A stretch of DNA of 64,000 nucleotides from NCBI GenBank assembly GCA_029215795.1, contig JARDYH010000005.1, positions 40,306,001-40,370,000 on the forward strand, given 5' to 3'. This document shows, one piece after another, positions 12,092 through 23,599 of this stretch. The notes below the pieces were generated by a model that saw only the letters and a program-made list of their open reading frames with translations, searched no databases and was not told where the DNA came from. The position numbers and the translations under genes are program-made. The stretch comes from Anniella stebbinsi (lineage: Eukaryota; Chordata; Lepidosauria; Squamata; Anniellidae). Every line of letters begins with the position of its first letter. Within the stretch, counting starts at the first letter, position 1.

Positions 12092-12282
12092 GGGGCTGTA
12101 GCTCACTGGTAGAGCACACGTTTTGCATGCAGAAGGTCCCAGGTTCAGTCCCCAGTATTTCCGGGTAGGATGAGGAAAGAATCCTGCTGGGAATCCTGAA
12201 GAGCCATTGCTGCCAGTCAGTGTTGGCTATACTGGGTTAGATGGACCAAGGATCTAAGGATAAGGCAGCCTCCTATGCTCCT
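12092..12282 (+). mobile_element. tRNA-derived SINE, copy 2 of a tandem pair
   Basis: It has A box TAGCTCACTGGTAGAGCA and B box GGTTCAGTCC, then the shared body and a tail ending GGCAGCCTCCTATGCTCC. It begins 5 bp after the preceding SINE in the same orientation. Confidence 0.88.
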
Positions 12283-14045
12283 ACACACAGACAAGCAGGA
12301 ATATAGAAACAAAAGGCACACAGCAAGCAAGGCTTCATTGGTCTTGCCAAATTCTGAAAGGAAAGACAGGGAATGGCGCATGTGGCTGGGAACTTCACTT
12401 GACCCTCTGAGCTGCCACTGGTCCTGCCTTTTCCTTATCTGGCAAAGCTGGGTGAGTGGCAAAATGGAACCTCACATCTTGTGCTACCCACAAGGTCAAT
12501 GGACTCTTTGTACAGGAGACAGAGTCCTCATCATATCTGGGCTCTGTTTTCTTCCAAGAGGGAGCTATGATAGCTGACAAATGGAAGAGGATGGTGTGGT
12601 GCCATGCCCATTTTATCAGAACCCCAAATTTAATCATCCCCAGTACTTCCAATTGATGTAGGTTGCAATCTGATCCATCCGTTTCTGCAGGTAAACCTCA
12701 TTGGAGACTCACTTCTCAGTAGGCATGCATAAGCCTGCATTGTAAATGGGACCCATTGCAAGTGTGATAGTTCAATCCTACACATGTTTATTGTGAGAAG
12801 TAAACATGCATCAAATCAATTAATATGGCATCCCTAATTATACCACATTAGATCAATGGGTTATCCTAGCCTTATACTCTCTTGTACTATTAGGACTTAT
12901 CCACATGATCTTGCAAAAGGCATCACAGATCTTATTTATTATTTTGTGAGGTCCTTCCATGCCAATGGCATTACATCAAGTCACTCTGGAATATAGGCGT
13001 AGAGACAGAGAGCGGGGAGCACCTAGCTACATGGGAGGACAACCTTCATCCAGTGCATCCTTTCTCTCTCTCTTTCCTTGTCTTCAAAGGGCTAGAGGTG
13101 CACTCCAGTGCTGGAGCAGGGAAGGACATTTTCATCTCTTTCCCCAAAGGTCTTCTCTCAAGCATGAATTGAGCTTTGTCAATTTCACCTCTGCTATCAA
13201 AAGCAAGAAAGGGAAATTTACAAGGCTTATTCATGGCCATTTTCAGATGTGACACTTAAATCAGCCTGGTTTTAGATCAGCTATTGACATGGAAATAAAA
13301 ACTTACATTGATTGCTCCACCTTTTACCCCTTCCTACTGAACTGGACATCATTCTCATTTGGCAGCTTCTCCCCAATTTTCACTAGGGAGCTACCATTCT
13401 GGAGATCCACCTAAAATCTGCTGTGACCCACTGGTGTGGCCTGATCTCTCTCTTTCTCTCTGTGTTGGCCATTGCTATTGTACAGCATGGAATTGGGACC
13501 AAGACCATTTAAATAATTAGGCAATACCCTAAATTTGAGGACACCCTTCCACCTTTGACTTTCTACCTCACCTTTGATTAAAGCATCCAAAAATGTCAAG
13601 TTGTTCACATCACTGAATCATCAAGCGAACTGGATTCAATATGCAAAGAATTCTGTTTTCAGAAAATTGCCTCGCTCCCCTCGGTTTCATTTGTATTTGG
13701 CCACTAAAGCAGAGACAAGCACAGCCTGTGAGAATGCTCAGAATGGTGTCTGTGTTTATGAGTGCCATATATTGCATTCCAAAGTGGCTGAAAAATAATC
13801 AATATACTGTCTCTCCCCAAAAGAATAAGATGCAATGCTAAGTCAAGACAAGGGCAAATGGCTTGCCCAGACATCCCAGAAACAATCCTGGTAGTAAATA
13901 AGCAAACTAACAAAAAACAAGCAGCAAAGGGCAGATATATTTCAGTAGACAGAAGAAAAGATAGAAAACACACACACTGTTCTGTTTCCCAGGATGGATG
14001 GACTGAAAATACAGAATAAGCACAAAGTGTTTATTTCTTATTGAG

Positions 14046-14099
14046 CAGGCGGCTGGACCATATGATGCTCAAGGTCCTTTTCAACTCTATGATTCTATG
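14046..14099 (+). repeat. CR1 LINE 3' terminus
   Basis: GGCTGGACCATATGATGC followed by AAGGTCCTTTTCAACTC and the terminal repeat ATGATTCTATG is the standard 3' end of CR1 elements. Confidence 0.75.
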
Positions 14100-14130
14100 T
14101 CCCTATTAAGAGCCCAACATTTAGTATCAT

Positions 14131-14135
<5 letters not shown>

Positions 14136-14178
<43 letters not shown>
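14136..14178. repeat. (TC)n microsatellite
   Basis: About 43 bases of uninterrupted TC. Confidence 0.95.
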
Positions 14179-14181
<3 letters not shown>

Positions 14182-14841
14182 GATGTAAAATGCAACTTGT
14201 TTACGGAACCTCTATCCCGGTTTTGGAATTCAGATGTGCTCCACATATGTTATCCAATTTCTAAAAGTGTAAACTCTGATTGCCAAGTACTTTGTATAAT
14301 AGAATCGGAAGGGTAAAATATTACTGGTATGAAATGCCTGGAATTCAGACTTCTCTGGGATCACCCTATGCACAAACATATCTTAGTTGCAGGCACCACA
14401 CCACCACAGGCACTGATCATGCAGTGGCGCAGCATGTCACTTCTAAGTAAGGTGGGATGCAGCTGCAAGCCTTGGTCTCCTATGTGCCCCAACACCACTG
14501 CACATAGGGCACACCGTGTGTTCTAATGCCATATTGATGCATCAATTATGTGAGCACATTCTCCCACCCCAAAAAAGGTAGGTAGAACCTGTGGGGAGTG
14601 CATTGAAGATGAATCCTGCAACAAGTTCTACAGGCAGTGAGGAGTATGCATAATCCAGAGATTCATTCCTATACTTCTCTATGTATAAACTTTCCATAAC
14701 TGAAGCCTTGCGATGTGGCTCGGAGGTTTACTTGTGTTAGTCCTTTATCGACTGGGTTCTAATTTAAATGTTATGTTAGTAGTTCTATTTGAATGCAAAT
14801 ATGATCAGCATCAAATCAGTCTCCATGAGCTCACCACATAA

Positions 14842-15066
14842 TACAGGTAGCACTGGAGGCTGCTGGCTCTGTTTTCGGAGGAGCTGTGAATCCGTTCTGA
14901 GTTTCAGTCAGAACCATCCTAAACTCTAAAGGAGCTATCCAAGGTACTGAATGCATTTTGGGGATCGATGTCAGCACCTTGGACAGCCCCTTTAGAATTC
15001 TGGCTGGTTCTAGCTGAAGACCAGAATGGATTCACAGCCCTACTGAAATCGGAGCCACCATCCTCC
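14842..15066. repeat. Foldback element, family shared with 25284-25462
   Basis: The left arm (GAGCTGTGAATCC, CTAAACTCTAAAGGAGCT, CCAAGGTACTGAA) is complementary to the right arm (CAGCACCTTGG, CCCCTTTAGAATTCTGG, GGATTCACAGCCC). The same arms are present at 25284-25462. It is a likely non-autonomous DNA transposon. Confidence 0.65.
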
Positions 15067-15192
15067 ACTGCTCATATGCAATCACCAGGGGAGGTGGGGG
15101 CAAAGCCACATTCTCTTTCTTTCTTTCTTTCTTTCTTCCCTTCCCTCTTCCTTGGTCCTTGGTGGGGGCAAGGCCATCTATATTTTTGTGGA

Positions 15193-15361
15193 GGGGCTGT
15201 AACACAGTGTTAGAGCACCTGCTTTGCATACACAAGGTTGTAGGTCCAATCCCTGGCTCTTGCAATTAAAACAAATCAGGTAGCAGGTGATGGGAAATGC
15301 CCCGAGTAGGTACTATTGATCTATAATCTGACCTGGTTGAAGGCAGCTTCTTCTTATGTAA
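15193..15361 (+). mobile_element. tRNA-derived SINE
   Basis: The head GGGGCTGTAACACAGTGTTAG leads to AGGTCCAATCCCTGG, a short body and the tail GGCAGCTTCTTCTTATG. A (TTTC)n tract lies just upstream at 15114-15138. Confidence 0.75.
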
Positions 15362-16591
15362 CATTTATAATAAATAGCAGCTCTATTTAAAAAGCTTATG
15401 TTTGTAACCAAAAAAACCCACATATCATAGATAATTTGAGACATATGCATTGTCCAAGAATCATAGATAGTTCAGGACCTACGCAATGTACAACACACAG
15501 ATATCCCTTCATTCTTACCCTTAGACATTCAGAGGTCTGCCATAATAGCTACCATCATGCTCACCATCAACCTTGCTGTCTGCAGCTATCTATGGCATGC
15601 CCATTTAATAGCCCAACAACTTGGCTTAGATTAGTCATTCTGCAAATTCTGAATCAATATCCATTTGCAAGAACTCCGGCATAACCTCATACTGCTTAAA
15701 CACTTGCTACTTAGCCGGCCTTGAATATTTCACTTGCTCTTACTGTGATTAAGTACAGCATCGTGTGCGCTTCAAGCACTGTGCCTGATGAACCATGTGC
15801 AAACTCCAGAATGATATGAAAATGAAAACACTTCCCTGCCTAAAGGCTACTGGTCTCATTTATTTTAGGTCCATCTGAACATTGGAAATTGTTTTCGCAT
15901 CACCAGGGAAATCCTCTTGTTAGCATTTTAGTGCTTAAGGATGAATTTTCAGTATTTCAATTGCCAGATTGCAAAGGAGGAAGACATGAGGCTCCTTCTA
16001 TCTTTGATCATTGAATAGAAGGGAGAATTCAGCCGGTGCAACTTTTCTGACTCTTGCAGGACAAGCTCCTCCTGCCACAATCCCCTCTATTTCTGGGACT
16101 CTCTTTCACAACTATACTTCTGTGGGAGTTTGAAAGACCACAAAGCCTTGCAAATCAAACATCAGGGCAAGTGGTGAAGATGCAGAGTTTGAGCCTCAGC
16201 ACTTTTATATTTCAGTACTGAAGTCAATTATTTTTCCACGTTCAGTTATACTCTTTCATATTGGGCCTTTTGTTTTCTGTAACTTCAGGGCTTTTCCCCT
16301 TTGCTTCATTTAGTTATTTGTTCAGTGATGTTTCCCCCTCCTGGAAGTCCTGAAATACATTATTGGCTAATCTAGGTCACAGGTAAGATTGCCAACTTTT
16401 TTTTTCCTGGCAGGGCTTCCATCTGCCCAAAGATATTCTGCAAGCAATACTTTCCCCACAACGGCATCTTTATACTGGGAAAAGCTTCAACTACTTACAT
16501 GACTCCTCAACAATCATTCTCCTTTGAAGCTTTTGTTCATCTGATCATTAGCCTAATCAGACTTGGGTTACAATCTTTTCCCCTGGTGGAA

Positions 16592-17716
16592 CTAGGGCTC
16601 CCTCTACAAGATTTCGCTTTGATGCCCTGTTCCCCGATTATGTGCATCTCCTGACAATCGCTTTTACACCTAATACCTATATATATCTATATATCTATAT
16701 AGCGCATTACTGGCTGAATGAAACTTGCTTTAAAGTTGTTGACATGCATGCAAATACTGCTGAAAGTAATGCGCTTTGTTCTGGGAAACTGCCCAAACAG
16801 GTTTTGCACCCTTTATTCTCCCCATCTACCAGAATCTCCCACCTTTGGTTACCTAAGTTACCTGCCGGGAATGATGTGGTTAACCTATTTGGCTACCTCT
16901 CTCCCCTCCAATTTCGCCGCCAGCTGAAGTTGTACTCCCTCCCAGAACTGCTCAGGAGTAAATGGGAATGTGCCCCATAAGTTTCCTCCTCCAGCACCCT
17001 TTGAAAACGTATTTTTAGTCAGGGCTGCCTCTCCCCTCCCCCCTTCACCTGATTTTCATTTCAAGTGAACTGCTCAGGAGTAAATGGGAATGTGCCTCAC
17101 ACACACACACACACACACACACGCGCGCCAAAACAGACAGGCGGATGCTGCTTCATTCCTTCCCCCAACTCTTCCCAGCGAGCTCAACCATTGTAAAACA
17201 TATACACAGATACATACAGCTCATGTCAGGAACCCAGCAAGAAGCGAGGGGATGATATGTCTAAGCTGATAGCTAATTATGCGCACATGCGCACATCCTT
17301 CCTACCCCCTTTACTTCTCGTGAAACCACCTCCATCTGGCCCCGTGTCTCCATGAATGAAATATTCCATCAGGGGAGTTAAAATAAACTTTATTTTCAGT
17401 TCACATTGTGTCTTGTCTTCCTGGAGCTTCCATCCAGAGAGACGGAGAACAAGGAGGAAGTTGCCAGCGAAAAAGTGGGAGGTTTTTCCAGCGAAGGGGC
17501 AGTTCTATGCATGACATCAAGACCATCACAAAATTGTTTGCACGGACATAAGGTGCTCTTGCTCCCGCGGTAAATTCGCTATTTAACGCGCATTCGAAAA
17601 TGCGAATAATCAGAGATAAAACGCGCCTGGACCCCTGATTTGCGCTCCGCTCTTGTAGAGGTAAATTTGGTAATGCACCTTGAAAGAGCTTTAAATCGCT
17701 CTTGTAGAGGCACCCT
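16592..17716. mobile_element. CpG-rich palindromic DNA element, copy 1, with internal insertion
   Basis: The termini AGGGCTCCCTCTACAAGA and TCTTGTAGAGGCACCCT are inverted repeats. The outer parts align with 42544-42907 (CGATTATGTGCATCTCC at left; ATTTAACGCGCATTCG and GAGCTTTAAATCGCTCTTG at right). Between about 16790 and 17530 lies extra sequence containing a (CA)n tract (17097-17128) and a 30-bp direct duplication (AACTGCTCAGGAGTAAATGG at 16947 and 17071). The insertion interpretation is inferred from the shorter copy. Confidence 0.6.
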
Positions 17717-18356
17717 TAGATGCCTTTAACTGTTATGCGACAGGCAGAAATTCTATATGTGTAGTTTCCACACAATTACTATGCTGGGAAGTGCACGTGA
17801 TGGACATCTCCCTGTCACACAGCTGTTAAATGTATAGCACCAGTGTTAGGAAAAAGAGTGAGGTGTCAATCCAACATCAGACAGTTTTTCATAAGGAATC
17901 AGATACTATTAACATGGAAAAGTGTACTTGAAGTAAGTCCAACAGCTGCTCAAGGAGGATGTTTGGCTTTTAACTACATAAGAGGTAAGTGTATAACAAA
18001 TTCTCTAGCAATGAATACATTTCAATGGCTGGTGGGGAAAAAAAATCAAGATTCTGGAAATAATCTTGAGTCAGATTCAGGCCTGCGGTAAGCTGCCAAG
18101 AGACTTCTATTAGTTAGTCTAAAGATACAGCACTGTTTTGGATGGGCTGTCCTTGGCATACAAACCCCTTCCAGTGTGCCAGGACTGGGTTTTGTATTAG
18201 GGATGTTTGCCCATCAGTTACTCGCTAAAGAAGGACTCCTTTTTCTTACAAGACTTCTTGTACTCTGTATTCAAAACAGAGCAAATTCCAACAAGCTTCA
18301 GTTAATGCCAGTAGCTTAGAAAGAACAAGAAGTCAGTAACTTTCGGATGCAGAGGC

Positions 18357-18450
18357 CATCAATCAATCAATCAATCAATCAATCACAGACAATCTCCCTT
18401 TGCTGGTTAGTTGGTTTTGGTAAATAAATAAATAAATAAATAAATAAATA
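18357..18450. repeat. (AATC)n and (AAAT)n microsatellites
   Basis: The tetranucleotide run AATC is at 18357-18385 and the AAAT run at 18419-18450. Confidence 0.93.
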
Positions 18451-18838
18451 CCACTGTCCTAATTGGCCAGTTTCAAAGATCTCCAAGACATGTTCTCTCC
18501 TACATGCTTTTCTTTTCCATGCTCTCATTTCACTTTTGCCTCTCCTCTTCCAGCTTGTGCTCCCCCCTTTTCTTCTCCTACAAAAACTTTCAGAGTTGAT
18601 CTGGACACCAACTAGCCAGTGTGCTCCCTTTTTTCTTTATGAAATGGTTGCTTTCAAAAACCTGCCCAGAGGCATTATTCTGAGGCCACGGCCTTTGGTT
18701 TTGGCTCAAATGTACGGAACCTTTAGTTTAGCCCTGAAACGTATAAAGGAAGACTAAATCGACGTGCTCCTGAGCATGTGCAGAATGAATTTCCCTCAGC
18801 ACTGAGTCCTGCTATGGAGTCCTGCTATAGTGTCTAGG

Positions 18839-19018
18839 GAAGGGATCATAACTTGGTGGTAGAGCACCTATACTTTGCAGCCAGAAGGTCCTAGGTTCAA
18901 AGCCCAGCATTTCCAGGAAGGCCTGGGAAAGAATCCCTGGAAGCTGCTGTCAATCAGTGTAGACAATACTGGGCTAGATAGACCAATGGTCGGACTCGAT
19001 ATAGGGCAGCTTCCGAAG
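18839..19018 (+). mobile_element. tRNA-derived SINE
   Basis: It has the head CATAACTTGGTGGTAGAGCA, the B-box-like AGGTTCAAAGCCC, the body TGGGAAAGAATCCCTGG, and the tail GGGCTAGATAGACCAATGG through AGGGCAGCTTCC. Confidence 0.8.
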
Positions 19019-19246
19019 TCCCATTCTAAAAAATAAGGGTTCCATGAAGTGCCTTAGCTTGAGGTTTTGATATAGGCCCCACCTCACTTCCTGCCCGACT
19101 TTGCCCCTGACTGGCATCCACCTCATCCCTTGTCTCAGGCTATGAACCTCAGGAGAATGGGAAAACTTGTCAAGAACTTACACTGAAGTTAGTGGGGCTT
19201 CCCTACAGTGAGTAGTGCAGCTATTTCAGTCTCTGGTCCTATAGAG

Positions 19247-19460
19247 CAGGGGTGAGTAACACATGGTTCACGAACCACCTGCAGCCTTCCCCTGACCATT
19301 TTTGCACTTCCCTCTGAGTCCCGCCATCAAATTTTGGTGGCAAAAAGTTTTGATGGCAGATTTGACAGTGGGGTAGTTGTGGCAGGGTTGCGACCCCCCC
19401 CCAAGTCAGGCCTGGGGGGCAATGTGGCCCATTGTGGCTCAGAGGTTTCCCACCCCTACT
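19247..19460. mobile_element. Charlie-like hAT MITE
   Basis: The ends are CAGGGGTGAGTAAC and TTTCCCACCCCTA. The flanks CTATAGAG and CTGTCGAG agree at 6 of 8 bases, consistent with a decayed 8-bp target duplication. Non-coding. Confidence 0.6.
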
Positions 19461-21321
19461 GTCGAGTAGGGGCCAAGTGCAACATGATGGCAGAGATTCA
19501 TGAATAGCTCTCTGTCTCTTTAAACATTTGCAAGCAGCAGCTGGGTGGAGTGGGTGGCGGTTGTCCAGATTGGGCCCTGCCTAGGGGGAAATAGAGGGTT
19601 TAACCCTTTCCCTCCCCCATCATTTCCCCAATGGAAATCCCCCTCCCACTGAAGTTCCTATTCGTCCTGGGTGGGAAGGGGGAAAAATACTGTTTCTCCA
19701 GATTTCCCAAGTTTAAAGAGGCCAAAGAGCTACTTTCTCATTTCCACCATCACATTTAGTTTGGCCCTAAGCGACAGGTCTTATTTATCTTTATTGTCAC
19801 ATCTCAGTGGTTCAAACAGAAGTACAGTTATTCCATTGAACCAGAGCAAGGTCATACGCTCCCATCGATCGGCCCCTTGGAACTCACACCAACTCCTGTT
19901 CTTACATTATTACTTTTTTTTCTTTCTTTCTTTAGTGACACGTAAGCTGTACCGATTAGGGACTAAGTGCAAAATAGACACGGTGGCAGGTTTGTGATAA
20001 AGATTTTTGGCTCTTGTGCCAAAGCATACAGCTTGACTTTTCCTGCAGGACAAAAGTGACCCTGTTGAGTTGAAAGACTCCAGTGAGTCGCTAAACAAGC
20101 TCCGTTGCTGCAAAGAGAGATTGCTCAGCCCGCTCCCCAACCCAGTGTCTACTTGCCCCCAATTAAATTTTTTGTACACTGTGCATTTTAAAGGCCAATG
20201 ACTGCAGTCTGAGACGCACACCGACCTGGATGTACATGCCAGAGCAATCAGGAGGACTCACTTCCAAGGAAAAGTGGATACGACTGAGGTGTAAAAAGCT
20301 ATTTCTCCCCCTTGGTCTATTCATTGCGACCTGCTGGTGAAGTCATGCATGAAATCTGGGAAAAGAGACTCATAAAAAACAAACTACAAGTTAAGCCTCA
20401 ACCAGGTCCCTGATGGTTTATTGGTTTCAAATATACAGAAAGACACATCATAATCAGGGCTACCATGTTCAATTAATTGATTGGTTAGATCAATTTAAAA
20501 AGTCCCCCCACTCACTTCTGAATACAAGAACATATATAGGGTTGTATCCCATGGTAGTCCTACTTAGAATTGACCCATTAAAATGAATGGGATTCAAGTT
20601 AAACTAATTTTGGATAAACTGCATGTGGCAGGTGCCAACTTAAAAGAGCTATTCCTCTTCTTGCTCTCAGGGAAAGAATGCCTTGCCTAAGATGATGCCT
20701 GTTATAATACATGTGTGCATCACTGAAAAACAAGGAAAGGATGCTTCTTGTTTCAGAGCGATGGCCTTTACTCATATGGAAATGTAATTGATCTATTAAT
20801 TAAGCTACTAAAACTCACATTATTAATCAACTAAGGCTTCTTGAATTGGGGGACACTGACCTAACAACCATATTTAGCATTGATATGACACTTTAGAAGT
20901 GTGTGTGGTTATAAGAAAGAGTGTGTGTGGGATGGCTCGAGCCCTGCCCATCACTGGCATGACTCCCCTACAGCTTTTGCCCAAGGAAATTCAGCCCACC
21001 GCATTGCAGGGTCAGTGGATTTCCTACCCATGCTTTAGAGCAGAAGTGTTCAACCTCTTTCACCAAAGGGCCAAATTCTATTTTGGAGAAGCTCTTGGGG
21101 ACTGCATCCCAATGGTGGTCAGGGCCAAAGACAAAAGGGGCAGGCCTAAAATACCAGCATATTTGAGTTTAAAGCTCCTACTGCCAGTAACTTAGGAGAG
21201 GCATTTTTTTCCTTTTAGAATGGAGGAAAAAAACTAGATAAAAGCCAGGGGGAAAAACTCAAACCATCGGGGGTTGGGGAAAAGGGGGACGGATCAGGGG
21301 ATGGAAACTTGGCCTTCTGGG

Positions 21322-21508
21322 TAGGGTGGCCATATGGAAAGCAGGACAGGGCTCCTGTATCTTTAACAGTTGTATAGAAAAGGGAATTTCAGCAGGTGTC
21401 ATTTGACCAGATACAAAAGAGGGAAGGGCTCCTGAAGCTTTAACTGTTGTGATGAAGAGGGCATTTTACCAGGTGCTGCATGCATACAAATGACACCTGC
21501 TGAAATTT
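21322..21508 (+). mobile_element. hAT-like MITE (320-bp family), truncated
   Basis: It starts TAGGGTGGCCATATGG and keeps the first modules through ACACCTGCTGAAATT. The distal terminal module is missing. Confidence 0.7.
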
Positions 21509-21535
21509 TATGAGAGTTGTAGTCTCTTTCAGGAT

Positions 21536-21842
21536 GTAAAATAGATTTCTCAGGATGTAAAATAGATTTATTGACAAGAAGCCCGACACATTTATTCCTT
21601 TATTTTAAAGCCTTCTTGAGGGGGTAGAAAGAAGTGTCTGCAGAATTTCTTTCAGCAAAAAGATTGTCTCCTATATTAATCTAATAGATTGACAAGTTGC
21701 CAACAAATGAATATAGGAGACAACCATTTTGCTAGAAGAAATTCTGCAGACATTTCTTTCTACCTCCTAAAGAAGGCCTTAAAATAAAGGACAGGCTGAA
21801 ATGCATCAGCTTCTTGTCAATAAATCTATTTCGCATCCTGAG
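21536..21842. repeat. Foldback element with ~130-bp arms
   Basis: The left arm (GATTTATTGACAAGAAGC, GGTAGAAAGAAGTGTCTGCA, TTGTCTCCTATATT) is complementary to the right arm (AATATAGGAGACAA, TGCAGACATTTCTTTCTACC, GCTTCTTGTCAATAAATC). The left end carries a short duplication of CAGGATGTAAAATAGATTT. Confidence 0.75.
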
Positions 21843-22109
21843 AATGTGTTTCTCTCCTTTGTGACCTGCTTTGGATGCTCATCTCCTTCTGGGAATTGTA
21901 GTCCAAAACATCTGGAGGATGCCAGGTTGGAGAAAGGTGCCCAAGAGGCTCCAACCACCCCTTTGAAGCAGGAAACACACACACAAAGTACTTATATTTT
22001 GTCTATCTGACACCCCACCCCAGGTCTAATAGTACCTCACCTTTGGGGCAATCGAGACCAGAGAAAAGGGTTGGGAAGGGTTAACCCCCTCTACCAGCAC
22101 CACAATCAA

Positions 22110-22322
22110 AATTGTGTCCTGCTACCTCCAATATCAGAGGCAATATGCCTATGTATACCAGTTGCTGGAGAACATGGGTGGGAGGGTGCTCTTGCACCCG
22201 TGTCCTGCTTGTGGGTCCCTGGGTTCCTGGTCAACAGCTGGTTGGCCACCGTGTGAACAGAATACTGGACTAGATGGACCCTTGGTCTGATCCAGCAGGG
22301 CTCATCTTATGTTCATATATTC
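22110..22322 (+). repeat. CR1/L2-type LINE 3' tail
   Basis: Same tail as 8180-8640, shortened at its 5' side: GTATACCAGTTGCTGG, CTGGTCAACAGCTGGTTGG, CTGGACTAGATGGACCC, ending TCTTATGTTC. Confidence 0.75.
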
Positions 22323-22749
22323 TTAAAATGGGATTCCCCTTCCCCATGCCTGCTTTAAAGAGAAATGTGTGATGCCGTCAGCTCCTGGATGTCAATCCAC
22401 TTGGGTCACGGTAACTTGAGGTGATGTAATTTCCAGGCTAGGCTCATCCAGAGCCATGACCTTTTAACCGTGCGACTCACTGTTAGGGACTCTCAGCCTT
22501 GGGATTTCATCATCAAGACCGCAGCCTTAAAATTATGCACTGTTTTGTAAAACTGCCAGCAATTAAGACCGGTCTCCTTCCGGCTGACTGAGGAGAATCA
22601 CTTTCATTTCACCATAGCCAAACGGCAAGAATGGCCTATAATGTTATGAGAGTGAACCCAACCCATCAGGAGCCGGGAAGGACAAAATGTAGCAGGGCTA
22701 CCTTTTTAGTACAAGGCCAACAGATGAGAAAAAGCCAGTCTAGCCTGTT

Positions 22750-22903
22750 CTAAGGCAGCCTTCACCACCCCAATGCCCTTCAGATGTCTTGAACTACAAC
22801 TCCCAGCATTCCTGACCTCTGACCATCCTGGGTAGGGCTGATGGAAGTTGAAGTCCCAAGTCCCAAACATCTGGAGGGCACCAGGTTGGGGAAGGCTGCT
22901 TTG
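22750..22903. repeat. Foldback element (CCTGGTGCCCTCC family), full copy
   Basis: The left arm GCAGCCTTCACCACCCC and ACTACAACTCCCAGCAT is complementary to the right arm (GGAAGTTGAAGTCCC, GGCACCAGGTTGGGGAAGG). Confidence 0.7.
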
Positions 22904-22994
22904 TTGCACATAAGAAAAACCTGATCTGCAGAAATCTGCAGGTGAAGCTTTATACAGCATGGAGACAAGCATTTAAAAGCCATTAAAAAGGTTT

Positions 22995-23085
22995 TTAGGG
23001 GTTGTGGAAAACTTTTGCCTGAAGCCCTGTATGCAATACTGGGCAATATGGACCAATGATCGGATTCAGATACTATTAAGGAACT
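22995..23085 (+). mobile_element. SINE tail fragment
   Basis: TTTTGCCTGAAGCCCTG and GGACCAATGATCGGATTCAG match the distal body and tail of the tRNA-derived SINE. The head is missing. Confidence 0.6.
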
Positions 23086-23410
23086 TCATTCAAAATAAAG
23101 AGGTGAAGGATGGAAACATGGGATCTGAACCAATGCATATTTACATGGAAGGAAATTGCCTTGAGTTCAGTGAGAATTACTCTCAAGCAAGTGGTGAATA
23201 GGGATTGCAGCAGCCTTAGGAAATCATCCCAACTTCTGGGCTGAACCAAAGGATGCCACTTCCGTACTGCCAGAAGTTGTTTCTTCTCGAAACGGCATCT
23301 AGTCAGCCAAAAAGGCACTTAGGGCAGCCGACAATCAAGTTAAAATACAAGTAAAATTCAATGAAATATTTGATTTTGCTGTTAACTCGCCAACATCAAC
23401 ATATATCGCA

Positions 23411-23447
23411 CTATATATATATATATACGCACACACACACACACACC
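23411..23447. repeat. (TA)n and (CA)n microsatellite
   Basis: An adjacent TA run (23411-23427) and CA run (23429-23447), in intron 1 about 230 bp from exon 1. Confidence 0.93.
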
Positions 23448-23599
23448 CTTGCTAAAGTAAATTGAGGAACCATCCAATTTCACTTTGGAAGTAGAAGAGC
23501 ACATTTCTAGACTCATGGCAGAAAGAAAACACACCCACTCGTTCCCAATTTAGGAATTATCAGAGCCGTCAGGAAGAAGTGCCGCTCATGGTAGGTCGA

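Noticed and set aside
12092..12165. tRNA gene
   Set aside because: A and B boxes are present, but the unit continues into a shared SINE body and tail and recurs at 11905, 15193, 18839, 25562 and 48282.
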